Positions 30,918 through 31,068 of a stretch of DNA of 31,068 nt are shown in pieces. The stretch comes from Actinomycetes bacterium. Lineage in GTDB: Bacteria; Actinomycetota; Acidimicrobiia; Acidimicrobiales; RAAP-2. The position numbers and the translations under genes were made by a program. The stretch is from contig JAJYXE010000006.1 of NCBI GenBank assembly GCA_021791145.1, positions 1-31,068 of the forward strand, given 5' to 3'. How positions within the stretch are numbered: the stretch's first letter is position 1; each line of letters starts with the position of its first letter. The notes below the pieces were generated by a model. The model ran no database searches and was not told the origin of the DNA. It was given only the letters and a program-made list of their open reading frames with translations.

Positions 30918-31068
30918 GCGTGGCCACGCCGGGCGACGGCCCCTGGGAGCCAGCCGTCGCCCCGGACCCCGCCGGCTTCGTCGCGACGACCGTGGCCGTC
31001 GACCCTTCCACCTGGTCGACCACGTCGGCCGCGGTGCTCGCCGAGGCCGCCGACGCCGGCATGCTCGT
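30914..31068 (+). CDS. 5' end of an unidentified gene coupled to menG
   Basis: ATG 30914 overlaps the menG stop as ATGA and opens a frame that runs to the end of the window (51 codons). It reads MSVATPGDGPWEPAVAPDPAGF and continues with strong GC3 bias (for example VATTVAVDPSTW and AAVLAEAADAGML). The fragment is too short to identify. An isochorismate synthase (MenF) would fit the position beside menG, but that is a guess from context. Confidence 0.5.
   Translation, partial: MSVATPGDGPWEPAVAPDPAGFVATTVAVDPSTWSTTSAAVLAEAADAGML

Overview
This window is a very GC-rich actinobacterial chromosome segment. It carries a mycothiol synthase (mshD), a menaquinone methyltransferase (menG), the actinobacterial GroES-family protein ending in STGLYL, and a SARP-type regulator. 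Separate trpF and hisA genes, unlike the shared PriA enzyme of Streptomyces and Mycobacterium, point to a deep lineage such as Acidimicrobiia or a relative. The lineage is an inference. No tRNA, rRNA, CRISPR array or insertion sequence was seen.

Layout. 1-757 (+): 3' end of fabF. 915-8554 (-): one long, tightly coupled block, read as GroES-like, hisI, trpE, ygfZ, trpC, trpF, trpB, trpA and a Bcp-type peroxiredoxin. The peroxiredoxin has an in-frame UGA exactly where the peroxidatic cysteine belongs, so it is probably a selenoprotein. 8738-9445 (+): dienelactone hydrolase. 9604-11566 (-): two paralogous DMT-type membrane proteins. 11838-13184 (-): three membrane proteins, one of only 35 residues. 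13448-16351 (-): a 967-residue NTPase/TPR/SARP regulator with its DNA-binding domain at the C-terminus. 16691-19038 (+): a radical SAM/SPASM protein coupled to ctaA. 19153-20028 (-): a secreted, glycine-rich, beta-helix-like protein. 20188-25423 (-): hisD-hisC-hisB-hisH-hisA-hisF with overlapping or near-touching genes. 25532-25738 (+): a small helical protein. 25788-26452 (-): an RHH antitoxin and a PIN-like partner that seems to have lost its catalytic acids. 26822-27478 (-): nth. 27532-28467 (+): mshD. 28512-29258 (-): a VIT/CCC1 transporter. 29312-31068 (+): a small membrane protein, a MaoC hydratase, menG and the start of another gene.

How it fits together. The trp and his genes make most of the tryptophan and histidine enzymes. 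trpD, trpG, hisG and hisE are not here, and hisI sits with trp rather than with the other his genes. The Sec-peroxiredoxin, mycothiol synthase and endonuclease III are stress-defence genes. MenG and CtaA serve quinone and haem A supply for respiration.

Main signals beyond plain annotation: (1) the UGA-encoded active site with a bacterial SECIS-like hairpin after it; (2) a 20-bp element, two copies of GCGCATCCG at 11-bp period, present in two intergenic regions 6.7 kb apart beside a SARP gene, whose family binds 11-bp-spaced direct repeats; (3) short tandem duplications at four start/stop junctions of operons; (4) many TAnnnT boxes 6-8 nt before start codons, suggesting leaderless transcripts; (5) a catalytically degenerate PIN protein in a toxin-antitoxin layout.
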